Below are positions 6,608-6,610 of a DNA stretch of 6,610 bases, in pieces; position 1 is the first letter of the stretch, and each line of letters begins with the position of its first letter. This stretch comes from an uncultured Microbacteriaceae bacterium. GTDB taxonomy: Bacteria; Actinomycetota; Actinomycetes; Actinomycetales; Microbacteriaceae. The position numbers were made by a program, and so were the translations under genes. The DNA is taken from positions 1 to 6,610 of the forward strand of contig CALUAU010000111.1 of the NCBI GenBank assembly GCA_943914115.1, in the 5' to 3' direction. Under the pieces are notes generated by a model. That model had not been told where the DNA came from and made no database searches. It saw only the letters and a program-made list of their open reading frames with translations.

Positions 6608-6610
6608 GAA

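Noticed and set aside
1..6610. Mobile elements, CRISPR arrays, tRNA or rRNA genes, phage or toxin-antitoxin modules.
   Set aside because: I saw no repeat arrays, transposase motifs, RNA gene signatures or small paired genes; the window is almost fully covered by conserved metabolic genes.

Overview
The window is a compact nitrogen-assimilation locus from a high-GC Gram-positive bacterium (Actinomycetota). The protein sequences read most like Micrococcales (Microbacteriaceae-type), but that family-level placement is an impression from remembered sequences, not a search. The class is well supported by the gene order glnA2-glnE running into a convergent glnA1. The same order occurs in Mycobacterium tuberculosis (Rv2222c, Rv2221c, Rv2220).

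Layout from left to right. Positions 1-134 hold no convincing gene and form the upstream region of the first gene. Positions 135-1469 (+) encode GlnA2, a short type I glutamine synthetase paralogue without an adenylylation tyrosine. After 14 bases comes glnE (1484-4450, +), the two-domain glutamine synthetase adenylyltransferase/adenylyl-removase. A near-symmetrical hairpin (4480-4531) separates glnE from convergent glnA1 (4560-5984, -), the principal glutamine synthetase, which carries the adenylylation tyrosine Tyr402. A 156-base divergent intergenic region (5985-6140) with an inverted repeat and a repeated heptamer lies between glnA1 and a small RDD-family membrane protein gene (6141-6557, +). 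The window ends in a second hairpin (6580-6607).

How the genes work together: GlnA1 makes glutamine from glutamate, ammonium and ATP. GlnE is expected to adenylylate GlnA1 Tyr402 when nitrogen is plentiful and remove the AMP when it is scarce. GlnA2 shares the apparent operon with glnE but has serine where the modified tyrosine would be, so it is unlikely to be a GlnE target. The RDD protein is a frequent neighbour of glnA1 in actinobacteria and has no assigned function.

This is mostly a conserved housekeeping region and I found no new multi-gene system. The most interesting points are an apparent loss of a conserved active-site arginine in GlnA2 (Ser313), a second deviation in the same loop of GlnA1 (Gly341), and the repeat architecture between the divergent glnA1 and RDD genes.
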